Translations under genes and position numbers: made by a program | Shown here: positions 22,106-34,250 of the stretch, piece by piece | Layout of the letters: the number at the start of each line of letters is the position of its first letter | Numbering within the stretch: the stretch's first letter is position 1 | Notes under the pieces: generated by a model | The model's database searches: none | What the model saw: only the letters and a program-made list of their open reading frames with translations | Told to the model about the DNA's origin: nothing | Source: Budorcas taxicolor | Lineage: Eukaryota; Chordata; Mammalia; Artiodactyla; Bovidae | Length of the DNA: 64,000 bases | NCBI RefSeq assembly: GCF_023091745.1 | Contig: NC_068910.1 | Location: 90,834,170 to 90,898,169 of the forward strand | Reading direction: 5' to 3'

Positions 22106-23344
22106 TACTTCTTGAGTTATTTCCCTCTAAACTTGCTTCACTCAGCTACCTTCCTTTTATAGGAACTACAGGGTCTCCATGAGATAAGCTTACATTTATC
22201 TCAAGAGCTTCATCTTTACCACTTTTACTGTCTAATAACACTGAATTTCTTACATTCTCCTCAATGTACTCCAACTTCTCATTCTGACTTTCTCTGCCAA
22301 AACAACCTATCCACTCTTCTTGCCCAAGCTAAATTCCACCCTCCTGAAAAGTCAGCTTATGGGTCATTTCCACTAGGAAAGGTCAAGAAGTCTTTCTTTA
22401 CATTCCATCACCCATAAGACTGGGCTAATTTTCCCTTCTCTGGACTCTCAAGTATCATGACACCATAAACATTATATCAAATATGGGTGGGTGTATCTGT
22501 GACTAAAGATTACCTGTCTCCTTCTCTGACTATAAGCTCCTTGAGGTCAAGGTTCATGTTTACACATAAATTTCAGGACTAGCACAATGCTTCATAACAC
22601 TGTAGATGCTTGATATATGTAGAAATAAATTGAACTAACTGAGGTAAATGTCAGCAAAAAGATCAGACTTTGAAATCTAAAAGACCACTCTCCTTAATTA
22701 AAAATTACCATTTGTTACAGATGTAAATTAGGGAGCCTCTTTAATTATTAATAGCAAAAACTGAATTATGAAGGTTAAAATTACAGGAATGTACAGAAAT
22801 AACAATTAAAAGACACAAAAATAATTTCATCTTTGTTTTAATTTTACACACACCAAAATCATTCTGAGTTGTTAAATTTTCCCCCAAAGAATTGAACTTA
22901 TTTTGGAGAAACGTTGCTTGTGAGCAGCAAATTGGTCTGTACTTTCAGGTCAGATACAAACTTCATAAGTTATATTGTGACATTTGATTTATGAATCACT
23001 TCTTGGAGTATAACTGTTAAAAGTTAAAAGTTCAGATCACCTTGGCTTTAATGATAAAAAAGCACAGTTTTTCAAACTTCAAATTATAGTGATGTAACCA
23101 AGTAATCTGTGGTCACACAGTGGAGGCATCTGTGCAAAACACATAACTTTACCATCACTTCATTGCTGAGTCCATGCCAGAGTGAGGAGTTCAGGCTTAC
23201 ATTACAGAATGAAATGAAACTCCTCTATATTGAAAGTTGCTAATGACCAGATGCGCATAATGAACAAAACAACAGACTGATGTCCAATCTTATTGATTCC
23301 ACTTCAGTTTTGGTACAGAATGTTCCTCTGCCTAACATATGTCT

Positions 23345-23700
23345 GTATGTATGAATGCATTTATTTTCACTGAGGTATAGTTGATTTACAATATTATATT
23401 AGTAGCATATAGTGATTCAAAGCTATTGTATTATAAAATAATGGCTATATTCTCTGTGTTATTATAAAGTAATGGCAATATTCTCTGTGCTGTACAATAT
23501 GTTCTTGTAGCTTATTTATTTTGTATGTAGTGGTCTGTACCTCTAATTCCCCATCCCTGTCTAGTCCCTGCCCCTTTTACTCTCCCCACTAGTATCCTTT
23601 AATCATCATGCAGTATCCTTACAGTCATCTCTGTGCTATGCTGGAGAGAGCTTACATGTTCACACAAGGGTCTACTATACCCATCTCCTCCAAACTCCAC
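23345..23700 (-). mobile_element. Old L1 3' end, antisense, with 31-bp tandem duplication
   Basis: ttcactgaggtatagttgat followed by the tttacaat block and tctgtacctctaattcccc is the reverse complement of an old mammalian L1 3'UTR. Within it, 23430-23460 and 23461-23491 are a tandem pair identical at 28 of 31 bases. Confidence 0.7.
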
Positions 23701-24886
23701 TGATTTCATATTAGTTGCTTGAAACTAGCCACTTTGGATGTAATTACACAACAGAAGTAAACAAATGGCTACATATTAGGGGCTTGTTCTGTTTCCTTCC
23801 CAGAGAATTGATTGTTAAACATTATCCCCTCCATCACTGCTAATTTAGCTTTTGTTATTCAAACAATTTTCACCTCTGTGTTGCTGAGATGAACAACATC
23901 CATTCTCTACCTACAACCTTTCTCCTGATCTTTAAACTTAGTTCTATAATTCTTACTGAATTTTTTCATTTCTACGTTTTTGTCAGTACCTTAATCTATT
24001 CATAACTGAAGTTATCTTCCATAAGACTTTTATCCTTTTCCTCATTTTTTTTACATTGTTCAATACAATTATGTTGTATAGTCATGGAGGGCCATCTAAT
24101 TAACATTTGAATAACTTTTTTGCTCCCTTAGTTCATTTTACTTTTTTACATTCAATTAGTCACCAAGTCCTATAGGATCTATCTCTGAAATGCCTATATA
24201 GGCTGTTTCTCTTTTTAATTTGCACAACTCTTTTAATTCAGTGCTTTCATATTTTATACCTAGATTATTTTGCAAGGTTCTGATACCTTCAGCCACCCAA
24301 TTCCAGACTCCTCCTTCACTATAGAGTTCTGTCAGTTATTTTTTTAAGCAAAAAAAAAAAGATAATTTTTTTATTCTTATTTTTGATTATATAATTTCTT
24401 GATTAAATTTTTTGCTGGCTCACCACTGTCCATATCATTAATCCCAAACTCTTCAAAATAGTATTCCTGGCCTCCCCAATCAGTTTCAACCACCTTTCTA
24501 ATTTTATTTTCGCCATTTGTCCCTGGCCCCAAGCATCTTATTTTCCAGCCAAACTGGAAATCGGAATTCACCAAACATTCATTTTCACATTTTCATGTTT
24601 TGTCTCTATTTATTTCCTTTGTCAGAAATCTCCTTTTCCTTTGTAACTTGTGTAAATCATGCTTTCCTTTAAACTTCAACTAAACTGGCATCTCTTCAAG
24701 GAAGATGTGCATAATATCATGTATTAGAACCGATTGTATTCAAATTACCTGGGTGCACACCTGTCTCCTCCAATAGAGAGCAAATTTCTTAATCTTACCC
24801 TTTGTACCTGATCCTAAACAGCCTTAACTGTGTACCATGCAAACATGTCCAATCTGTATTTATTGGCTGCTTGACTAAATAAGTAC

Positions 24887-25195
24887 CTTGGATGAGATGA
24901 GTCTTTGCTGGTGGAAGGTCTCGTTTTGCGGCCTTGTTTCCTCGTCCTTTCCCATCATTTGCCTGTTCCTGTGCTTCTCTAGGATCACCTGGATTTGGTC
25001 GCATATCAGCAACTTGTCTTCCATCCAATACTTCTCTCCCCTTGTAATTGCCTCCTTTTCTATCTGATGATCTGTCTGTTCTTGCTTCTATAGAAGGGAG
25101 TTTTGGCACCATCACGGGTCGCACCTCCAGCTGGGCCTTGGATTGGGCAGTGGGTGACTTGATAGCAGGTGGTGGCACAGGGGGAGGTGGAAGAT
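24887..25195 (-). CDS. ROBO1: ROBO1 coding exon h
   Basis: This 309-nt exon runs from acceptor ttttcag to donor gtactt and is phase 1 at both ends. It opens DLPPPPVPPPAIKSPTAQSK, a second polyproline cluster distal to CC3, and continues through VRPVMVPKLPS, SSDRKGGNYKGREVLDGRQV, NDGKGRGNKAAKRDLPPAK and THLIQ. The composition is highly basic and proline-rich with no globular fold visible. It is fully open and consistent with purifying selection. Confidence 0.97.
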
Positions 25196-25384
25196 CTGAA
25201 AAGAAGTATATAAAATACTGTGAAGGTCTGCCATTTCCAAATTTGTCAACATTAGTGTTACCATTAGAGTCACATTCAATCGTGAAATAATAATCTTAAA
25301 AGAATTGAACAATTGAAGACATCCAAAGAATAAGAAGACTAACAATTTTAATGTACTCTCACTTTTATTTATCTGGCAGTCTTT

Positions 25385-25528
25385 ACCAACTGATCTACCA
25401 GGGAAGCTTCACGACTGGAATGGATAGCCTATTCCTTCTCTAGGGAATCTACCCAACCCAGGAATTGAACTGGAGTCTGCCTTCATTGTAGATGGATTCT
25501 TTACATAGTGAGCTACCAGGGAATCCTT
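25385..25528 (-). mobile_element. Bov-tA SINE fragment
   Basis: The reverse strand reads ggattccctggtagctcac, then gattccctagagaaggaata. The tRNA-derived head is kept; the Bov-A part is short and diverged. It lies 190 nt upstream of exon h in the gene. Confidence 0.75.
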
Positions 25529-26465
25529 TATCTGGCACAGGAATATTGAATTGTAGAGCTGGGACTTAGAGATTAGCTAGTTTTGGGATGACTAATATGG
25601 ATAAATATGCTATAGCTTTTTCTCCCCCAATCATCGCAGATCTTCCTAATTGATTTTGCTGTAATGTTGCTGATCCCAGATGGATATTTTTACTCTTCAG
25701 GCAACCACTTCAGATTGATTGAGGTTGGCACTTAAGTTGAGACCTCTTTGCCATTGCTAATCTACCTGAATCCCTTCTCATTTTGTAGATAGGGAAGTTC
25801 AAACACACAGATCTTAAGTTATTTTCCAAGCTTAAAGCTAAATATAATCAGAACCAGGACTAATGCCCTCAGATTCCTAATTTCTGATTCAGTGTTCTTT
25901 GTACTACCATTTCATTCTATTGCATCTTCACAATCTACCTTCATTGGTATGGTCTCTTCATTTTGTAATATGGAGGTTTTAAACTAGATAATCACTAATA
26001 TACATATAAGTTAATTTTTTATCTATCTATAGTTATATATTAATATATTACAAATAATTGGATATTAGATATAATTACACTTCTCACAGATATACTGAAA
26101 AGAAGGCATATAATTTTATATCTAGAAAATTCATTTTCTTTAAGTGGCATTTTTTTTAAATGACTCCTAGGTACACTCCAGGGGGGAAAATATATTTATA
26201 TATAACCTAGTAATAGTTGATAAGTTAATAGAAGAATATGAACAGATTCTAGTTTTAGTTTGTTCTGGCTGTAGTATGGAGGATAAATTACAAGGAAAGT
26301 CTTAAATCCAGGAGGCTAAAATGTTATTTTAATAACTCAGTAAAAAATGATAGGAGATAGAATTGTACTGGTGACTTTCAGATGGAGAGTAGATGTGCCT
26401 GAGAGCTTAAGGAATAAAAATCAATATTATTTAATGATCAATGGAAAACAGCAGGGGAAGCGTGA

Positions 26466-26673
26466 CGTGTGTGCAGTTGCTCAGTCCTGTCCGACTCTTT
26501 GTGACCCCATGGACTACAGCCCACCAGGCTCCTCTGTCCATGGAACTTTCCAGAGAAGAAGACTGGAGTGGGTTGTCGTTTCCTCCTCCAGGGGATCTTC
26601 TCAATCCAGGGACTGAACCTTGGTCTTCTCATCACAGGTAGATTCTTTACTACTGAGCCACCAGGGAAGCCCC
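26466..26673 (-). mobile_element. Bov-tA SINE
   Basis: gttgctcagtcctgtccgac, ctacagcccaccaggctcct, gaagaagactggagtgggtt and ctgagccaccagggaagccc mark a full-length reverse-oriented copy. Confidence 0.9.
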
Positions 26674-28061
26674 AGAAGGCTATTCATTAGGTAACTCAAG
26701 ATTTTTGCCATAGTTAACTAGCTGGATGAGGAATGCAGGGATAAGAAAGAGATGATTTGCAAAGGAAGGGCATGAGTTCTGTTTCAGAAAGGTGAACAGG
26801 AAGAACTTTTGAAGTATCCAGGCAGCTATATACAGGAGGTTGTTATATATAAAATCTGAATTTCATGGGAGGTCAAAACCAGAGATCTAGAGACTTGAAA
26901 CTATCAGCATGTTTTTTGTTTAGTCATGTCTTTAGAAATGGTAATGTTTTCATATTCTATGTGATATTAACAGAATAAATCAACTAAAACATGAATAGGG
27001 TATATATTGATAGTAAATGTTTAGTACTACAGAATTAAGCTTTTCCATAGAAAACATACATGGTAAAAATTTAAAAATATATAAAAACTTGGAAATATAA
27101 CCCTTCATATGTCCCCACCTTCATTTCAAATCCTCAATATTGATGCAGAGGTAATTAGTCTGAATGGATGTTTATAGATCATCCCAGAAATTATTTATGC
27201 CTAGAAAGCAAGGCCACCAAGTTGCATAATTCTAAGGAGTACCATTCACTTTAGAAACTATGTAAAATGGCCATATCTGGGGTTTTGGAGCATGCATGTC
27301 TGCCCACCAGAATGTGATAGTCTTCCTTTCCTAATAACATAAAATGATTGTATTTTTTTTTACCTAAATGTGTAGTTGTATACATTTCCATACATAAACA
27401 TATAGCTTTACCTCTTCTGATGAAAAGTTTGCATCTGTTCTGTTTTATGAATATATCATTATTTATATAGTAAATACCAACAGAGGAAAATTTGTTTTCA
27501 GAGATATTACTATTATTGGCAATGGTCCAGTGACTATTATTTACATACACTAGCATAAAAATTCTTGAATATTAAAATCGTGCCTTGAAAATTCATATGT
27601 AATAGCAAATAAAGAGGTCTAGCAAGCATCAGTTTTAATCTAGTGTTTCTCATTCTTGGTGGTTTTTTTTTTAAGAATTAATTATTTTCTTTTGTTTCTT
27701 CTCTGTATTCTTGCCATCTTTTAAGCAGATAAGAGTTTTTAAAAGTAATTTTATTTTGACTTTATGTGTCATATAACTAAGGCATTAGAATTCATTGTAT
27801 TGGTCTCTGAAAGCATAAATTTTGAGATATCATCTTACTTCCAGCTGTTTTACTTAGGACTCCATCATTAAAACTGGTCAGACTGTTTCTTGCATACTAT
27901 TGTTGTTAATTCTCTTAGCTCAGCGTGTTCTCTTTTTATGTAAAAAATAAATCTAGAAAAATCAAAAGCTTATTGTCTTAAAACATAAACTGTCACTGTC
28001 ACTGATGATGATTTTCCTCCTTTAACAACATTTATTTTAAAACATCATTTTTAAAAAAGTT

Positions 28062-28712
28062 GTTGTTCAGTCTCTCAGTTGTTTCCAACTTTGCAACCCC
28101 ATGGACTGCAGCACACCAGGCCTCCCCGTCCTTCACTACCTCCCAGAGTTTGCTCAAACTCATGTCCATTGAGTCAGTGATATCATCCATCCATCTCATC
28201 CTCTGTCATCCCCTTCTCATGCCTTCAATCTTTCCCAGCATCAGGGTCTTTTCCAATGAGTCAGCTCTTTGCATCAGGTGGCCAAAGTATTGGAGCTTCC
28301 CCTTCGGCATCAGTCCTTTCAATGAATATTCAGGGTTGATTTCCTTTAGGATTGACTGGTTTGATCTCTCTGCAGTCCAAGGGACTCTCAGGAGTCTTCA
28401 CCAACACCACAGTTCAAAAATATCAGTTTTTTGGCACTCAGCCTTCTTTATCATCAACTCTTGCATCTATACATGACTACTGGAAAAACCGTATCTTTGA
28501 CTATATAGACTTTTGTCAGCAAAGTAATGTCTCTGCTTTTAATACCCTGTCTAGGTTGGTCATAGCTTTCCGTCCAAAGAGCAAGTGTTTTTTAATTTTG
28601 TGGCTGCAGTCACAGTCTGCAGTGATTTTGGAGCCCAAGAAAAGAAAGTCTGTCATTGTTTCCATTGTTCCCGCATCTATTTGCTATGAAGTGATAAAAC
28701 CAGATGCTGCGA
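28062..28712 (-). mobile_element. BovB 3' fragment, antisense
   Basis: It runs from the reversed tail (gttgttcagtctctcagttg) through the reverse complements of the LKLKLQYFGHLM and SNQSILKEI blocks and of KAMTNLDRVLKAETLLC-like codons, to ctgcagtgattttggagccc. It lies in intron g-h in the same orientation as ROBO1. Confidence 0.9.
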
Positions 28713-28839
28713 TCCCCCTCATTGACTATTTATTTATTAAAAATAAACCAAAAGAGAGAAAAGACAGATTCTACTGAGTGACTTAGAGTGAAGAGACCCA
28801 AGGCTGAGCTGTTCTAAGTTCAGACTGAGCCTGTGACTG

Positions 28840-29064
28840 GGAATGCGAGGAGAAGAGAAGTCTAATTCAGAATATACCTGGAAGCAGAGCGAGTGAGTTT
28901 CTGCACTATGTCCTTGCTACAAACTCAGACTGGATTGCAAATACAGCTTATCAGGAAGCTGAAGACTACCACTATCATCAAATCATAAAATGTCTGGGCT
29001 TATCGGATATCAAAGCTGATGATTACCAGTATCATAAGATTATACAAAGTCTTGGGAATCTATG
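28840..29064 (+). repeat. Unexplained stop-free stretch with an imperfect 57-nt repeat
   Basis: One plus-strand frame stays open for about 70 codons between stops and includes AYQEAEDYHYHQIIKCLG and ADDYQYHKIIQSLGNL. The two similar blocks at 28956-29003 and 29013-29060 are offset by 57 nt (19 codons) and keep the frame. There is no ATG at its start. I do not recognise a family; it may be a fragment of an old element or chance. Confidence 0.4.
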
Positions 29065-30004
29065 ACTCTTGAGACAAAATCCATTACCAGACGCTCTATA
29101 TAGATGCTGTCTATAATACAGGTATAAAAAGAAGAGAATCTGATGGTAATTTTAAGAGTTCAAACTTACTGTATATAATTAACAGAGGGGAATGATGGTA
29201 GGTGTAATTACTAATATAAATAGATTACCATATATTTTTTTTAGGGATCACAAAATAAACACTGAGTCAAATCAGAGATTATCATAGTACAAACAATTTT
29301 ATATGTCATAAAATAACAAATAGTACTTTCAGGTAATTCATACCACTAATAGCTCAAACTGGGTTTAAAAAATGGGATCATGGAACTCATATATATGTAT
29401 AGTCTCTTTCTTTATACAATTGTATAAACACCATTCTTTATACAAGACTCTCTAAATACCAATATAATGCATGTAAAGTAATACAAAAAAGCATAAACAT
29501 GGAGACAATTCTGCCAGCATTCATCACTACATAGATCCAGCACTCTATTCACATAACTGTTAAAAGTCCCAAGATCTTGTGATTAATGATATATCGAGTC
29601 AAAACAACATCATTCCAAAGAGGGTGAATTTATAATTTATGAAGAGTAGAGCTGTAGGAATGATGTAGATTTGTTTTTTAAGTCAAGTACGTAAACAAAT
29701 CAGGAGGGGTTGCAAAGGGGGTGGAAAGAATCTATTAGAAGGTCCTAGAAATGCACTTATGCTTGGCTTTAACTCAATGAAAGTCTGACTGATCAATATT
29801 CATATATTTGAATCCTTCCCTTTATCTGGGTGAAAGCATTAAATATGAAATAAATAAAGAGTTAGATTCTGCTTGTCAGTAGTCTACAGCATGCAGTCCT
29901 CCAGTTTGCAGTGAGTACTCCCTGGGTATCTATGAGACCCAACATTTACCTACAGCACAAAGTATGGCTACAGTACCATGAATTAGGGGCTGGTGGGCTG
30001 TTAA

Positions 30005-30337
30005 GGGCTCAACTGTGTCCTCTCCGAAATTCATATGTTCAAGTACTAACCCCCAGCACCTCAGAATGTGACTTGTACTTGAAGACAGGATCTTTAAAGA
30101 ATCAGTTAAGTTACAGTGAGGTCCTTAGAGTGGGCCCTGATCCCATCTGGCTGGTCCTTAAAAGAAGGGGGGACATAACATACACAGAGGGAAGACCAAG
30201 TGAAGACATGGGGAGAAGGGGATCATCTATAAGCCAAGGAGAGAGGCTTCAGGAGCAACCAACCCTGCCAACCCCATGAGCCTGAACTTTTAGCCTCCAG
30301 GGCTGTTAGGAAATAAATTTTTGTTGTTTAAACCACC
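30005..30337 (+). mobile_element. MLT1-like (MaLR) LTR
   Basis: caactgtgtcctctccgaaa, aattcatatgttcaagtact, gtccttagagtgggccctga, agcctccagggctgttagga and aaataaatttttgttgttta follow the MLT1 plan. The end is cut by a BovB piece. Confidence 0.7.
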
Positions 30338-30772
30338 TATGGTTTTTCCAGTAGTCATGTATGCATGTGAGAGTTGGACCCTAAGGAAAGTTGAGCACCG
30401 AAGAATTGATGCTTTTGAACTGTGGTGTTGGAAAAGACTCTTGAGAGTCCCTTGGACTGCAAGGAGATTATATCAGTCCATCCTAAAGGAGATCAGTCCT
30501 GAATATTCAATGGAAGGACTGATGCTGAAGCTGAAGCTCCAAATCTTTGCCCACTTGATGCAAAGAACTGACTCATTGGAAGAGACCCTGATGGGATGCT
30601 GGGAAAGATTGAGGGCAGGAAGAGAAAGGGATGACAGAGGATGAGATGGTTGGGTGGCATCACCAACTCAATGGACATGAGTTTGAGCAATCTCCAGGAG
30701 TTGGTGATGGACAGGGAGGATTGGCATGCTGCAGTTGCAAAGAGTCAGATACAACTGAGTGACTGAACTGAT
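30338..30772 (+). mobile_element. BovB 3' end
   Basis: It encodes VFPVVMYACESWTLRKVEHR, RIDAFELWCWKRLLRVPWTA and MEGLMLKLKLQIFAHLMQRT in one open frame of 107 codons, and ends with gagtgactgaactga. It is inserted at the end of the MLT1-like LTR. The short ATGG at the join fits either element. Confidence 0.92.
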
Positions 30773-32818
30773 GTCTCCTAGATAAGGTGGCTTACCAAGG
30801 ATCATCAAAAATTACTCTTTATCAGTTCAGACACAGATCTATCAGTTTAGGTTCTTTTTAATTTTTTCCTTATAGAGGTCACAAAAATTCTGTAAAGAAA
30901 ATTGATAATTTGAACAAAATGTACAAAGTAAAGATGCTACATGCTCAAGACTGATACAGCATATATTGAAAACAGTTCACATAAGAAATCTATTGATAAT
31001 AATCAAATGCATCCATCATAATTGATTCAATCATCAAAATCCAAAAATGAAAAAAACCTCTCCATGTCTTATTGATCTATTTCTCATTTTCACAACTGGC
31101 AGCTCCTTAAGTTCATTTTCCTCCCTCCCCTCTTTCTTCTTTAATAATTTAAAAAATTGTATTTGCCATAGAGATTCTTCATGAAATTCATTATGAATTT
31201 TTTTCAAAACCAAGAAAAAGATTTCTGATAAAATGACTTTTCTTTCCATACTATAACCACTACTACCAAGAGTATGTGCATTTTTTATTTGGCACATTAT
31301 GAAGAAAAGATTTCAGTTATTCAAGATGCATTACGGAAATGTACAAAATGGTACATAGTTTTATTTTTTTCTTTACCAAATCAGAAAACATCCAGAATTA
31401 AATTCAAGACTTGTTAGTAAAATAAGCATAACTCAATGACAGATGGTTATCAAAATGCTAAGAGGAAGTTAAAGCTAGTGTTTAACCATTTTGTCTATTT
31501 TTGTGACTTAGAGAAAATAATTACTGGCTTCTACATCGTGGTGTATATTATGACTATTCTATATAATCACATGTAAAATGAACATTTAGAAATGTAAATA
31601 ATACTTCATATTACTGTGGCTTTTTGGCTTTACAAATATTTTAACATATTTCTTTGGTATTTCTGAAATTAAAAATAACTTGGTTGCTTCATCACTCAAT
31701 TTAATAGCTATTTTTCAGGGATTAGTTAGAATTTATATTTAATTATTAAACACTGAAATAAATGCTACAGAACATGGGGTGATGAATGTAGATCACAATT
31801 TTCGAGCATAATTTATAACTGCAATGCTATGCCCTCTAACTAAATATAAAAAAACATTTAAATAATGTTTTCATTATTTAAAGCATTTTTAAAAGCATCA
31901 CTCAATGCCAGAAGCCCCTCAAAACAAGTATAAATAAGTAGAAAGAGTTACACAAAGCTGTAGGCCAGATTTTCTCTCTGATGTATTCAACCTAGATGTA
32001 TTCACATCAAGGTTTGATGTTTGACCAGTTTTTCTGTTAGGAGCAGTCTCTTCTAGATAATAAATACTGATAGAACAGCTATAAACCTTGTAAAATGCCA
32101 TTATAGGGGTCCCATAAATGTAAAACTGCCAATAGAGTTTGGGGATTTATACCTAGTTTTCATCCCTTCACAGAGGCAAACATGCTCAAAACCATTATAA
32201 TCACCCTTCAGAATCAGATAATATCCTGACAGCTCAGTTTCCCTGACAAAGCAGTCCCAGGCAGGATCCAGGAGGCCCAGGTGCGCTGTGTCATGCCAGT
32301 ATTTAATGCAGTCTACTATCAGATAGATGCTAGTGAGAGAAAATATTCTGAATAAAGTACAGATAATAGCATGGACAGCCACTCATTGCAAAATTACTTG
32401 TGCTCATCATGCTGTGAGCTTTGTATTAAATTTTTTCTGTCAAGTGGCAGGAATCATGGGGAGAAGTGCCTCAGAAAACCCTCCTTGTAACCTTGGATAA
32501 GGATCTAAATATTAGGATTTCATATGATAATGGCAAATGATGCCCTTTTTGAAAAACTGCTGACTGGTAACGAAAGTTCTAATCAGATTGTGGTTGGAGG
32601 GGACCAGGAGGTGGGGACGGTGCCTGTGATACCCTTCTTCCCCCCATGCCTTTAGTAAATTTAGCAAACTTGACAAGATGGGTGAGCCTGAGAGCATTTA
32701 TCTTACATGAATTTCCAACAAAGCCCTTGAGGTTGTTTTATAAAACGAGAAGGTAGCGGTTTAATAAATGCCGGGCCACCTGAGGCACTTTCATTAAAGG
32801 TTTTCTCTAGACAACATC

Positions 32819-33110
32819 GGAGAAGGCAATGGCACCCCACTCCAGTACTCTTGCCTGGAAAATCCCATGGAAGGAGGAGCCTGGTAGGCTGCATTCCACG
32901 GGGTCGTTAGGAGTCGGACACGACTGAGCAACTTTACTTTCACTTTTCACTTTCATGCATTGGAGAAGGAAATGGCAACCCACTCCAGTGTTCTTGCCTG
33001 GAGAATCCCAGGGACAGGGGAGCCTGGTGGGCTGCCGTCTATGGGGTCGCACAGAGTCGGACACGACTGAAGCAACTTAGCAGCATCAGCAGCAGCAGCA
33101 GCAGCAGCAG
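32819..33110 (+). mobile_element. Bov-A2 SINE with 12-bp target-site duplication
   Basis: Two Bov-A units in tandem (cccactccagtactcttgcc and cccactccagtgttcttgcc), each ending in gagtcggacacgactga, followed by (AGC)n. ctagacaacatc is repeated exactly at 32807-32818 and 33111-33122. Confidence 0.95.
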
Positions 33111-33676
33111 CTAGACAACATCACAATGTTTGTGATATTTGCCTGTGCTCCCTCTAGAATACAAACCTCGCCTCTTCAGGGACAGTGGAGACAGTATGTG
33201 AAGGCATCAAGGAAGATGATTCCATTTGCCTTTTGGTGCACAAACTGTGAGTAACACCACTATAGTTAGACTTTATATTCAAATGAGTTTATTGTCTTCT
33301 ATTTGAATGTAAAATTCTCCAAGGAAAAAAGAAAGTGAGGACACTGTGGAAGAGTTGTCAGTGATGAAGACTAATCCCAAGCCATTACTTCAACTACAGT
33401 AATATCTACTTGTTTAAACTACATAATAACTTTTTAAAAATATTATAAGTATTATCCTTTGTTAACTTCCTAACTAACCCAGTTACTAGAAAACTGCAGA
33501 GACCTGAGATGCCTGACAAGATATGGAAGTTGATCATTCCTCTAAGTAATATGAGGCTTAGTGTTAATGAATTTTTAATGTAATTTCTAATGTCAGTGGA
33601 TGCATTTTCAAGTCAGAGAGAGCCAGGGTAAAGAGGTGAGATTCAGAGATGTTTTCATCCATTTCAATGGACTTAC

Positions 33677-33829
33677 CATCTGTGTAAGCTTCTCTGCGCA
33701 GATGTCCTGGCTGGTGCTTTTGTTTCTTGGCTGGTCTGGCCTTCTGTACTACAGCAGCACTCATGTTGCTGTCTGTAGAAACAGGACTTGTGGGTCTAGG
33801 GCACTGGGATGCATGAAAATGGCGGCGGC
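33677..33829 (-). CDS. ROBO1: ROBO1 coding exon g
   Basis: This 153-nt exon begins gccgccgcc after acceptor tttttctcag and ends at donor gtaagt. It reads (G)RRHFHASQCPRPTSPVSTD, then NMSAAVVQKARPAKKQKHQP and GHLRREAYTD. The stretch is strongly basic and encodes no recognised domain. Both boundaries are phase 1 and the length is divisible by three, so it could be skipped in frame. An inverted pair of SINEs sits about 125-420 nt upstream of the acceptor. Confidence 0.97.
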
Positions 33830-33954
33830 CTGAGAAAAAAATCAGAGCCAAACTCAACAATAAAGTTTAACAGCAATAATCAAAATAAAACATTAAAACT
33901 AGAAATATTCCTATTAAAATAAAACCTTATATAAATGATTTTAGTAAACATTGC

Positions 33955-34083
33955 TGAATTGCTTCAGTCATGTCTGACTCTGTGCAACCCTATGGACTAC
34001 AGCCCGTCAAGCTCCTCTGTCCATGGAATTTTCCAACCAAGAATACTGGAGTGGGTTGCCATGCCCTCTTCCAAGGGATCTTC
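33955..34083 (-). mobile_element. Bov-A-type SINE, left arm of an inverted pair
   Basis: cttcagtcatgtctgactct, ctacagcccgtcaagctcct and aagaatactggagtgggttg, ending near aagggatcttcc. It is joined directly to a plus-oriented copy at 34081. Confidence 0.88.
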
Positions 34084-34250
34084 CTCAGTGGCTCAGAAGG
34101 TAAAGAATCTGTCTGCAGTGAAGGAGACACAGGAGATGTGAGTTCAGTTTCTGGGTCAGGAAGATTCTTGCCTGAAAAATCCCATGGACAAAGGAGCCTG
34201 GCAGGCTATGGTCCATGGGTCGCAAAGAGTTGGACACGACTGAGCGACTA
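34081..34250 (+). mobile_element. Bov-tA SINE, right arm of an inverted pair
   Basis: ttcctcagtggctcagaagg, aatcccatggacaaaggagc and gttggacacgactgagcgac. Together with the left arm it forms a hairpin-capable inverted repeat. tagtaaaca is found on both outer flanks (33942-33950 and 34260-34268). Confidence 0.88.

Larger units (their letters stand above)
19593..24886 (-). other. ROBO1: ROBO1 intron h-i
   Basis: This 5.3-kb phase-1 intron contains an A-rich run (20342-20397), a (TG)n microsatellite (21246-21306), an L1 3' end (21445-21645), a 24-bp tandem duplication (22058-22105) and an old antisense L1 tail (23345-23700). The remainder, including 22106-23340 and 23700-24886, is unique AT-rich sequence without gene-like content. 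Confidence 0.88.
25196..33676 (-). other. ROBO1: ROBO1 intron g-h
   Basis: This 8.5-kb phase-1 intron carries SINEs at 25385-25528, 26466-26673 and 32819-33110, BovB pieces at 28062-28712 and 30338-30772, and an MLT1-like LTR at 30005-30337. It also has a stop-free stretch with a 57-nt internal periodicity at 28840-29064. The stretches 26680-28060, 29100-30000, 30775-32800 and 33125-33676 show nothing I can name. Confidence 0.88.

Noticed and set aside
28060..28777. 138- and 141-codon plus-strand frames
   Set aside because: They are antisense readings of a BovB fragment.
31034..31297. 87-codon minus-strand frame
   Set aside because: Lys/Glu-rich because of local A/T composition, with no recognisable motif. 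It has the same strand as ROBO1 but no matching splice phase or homology.
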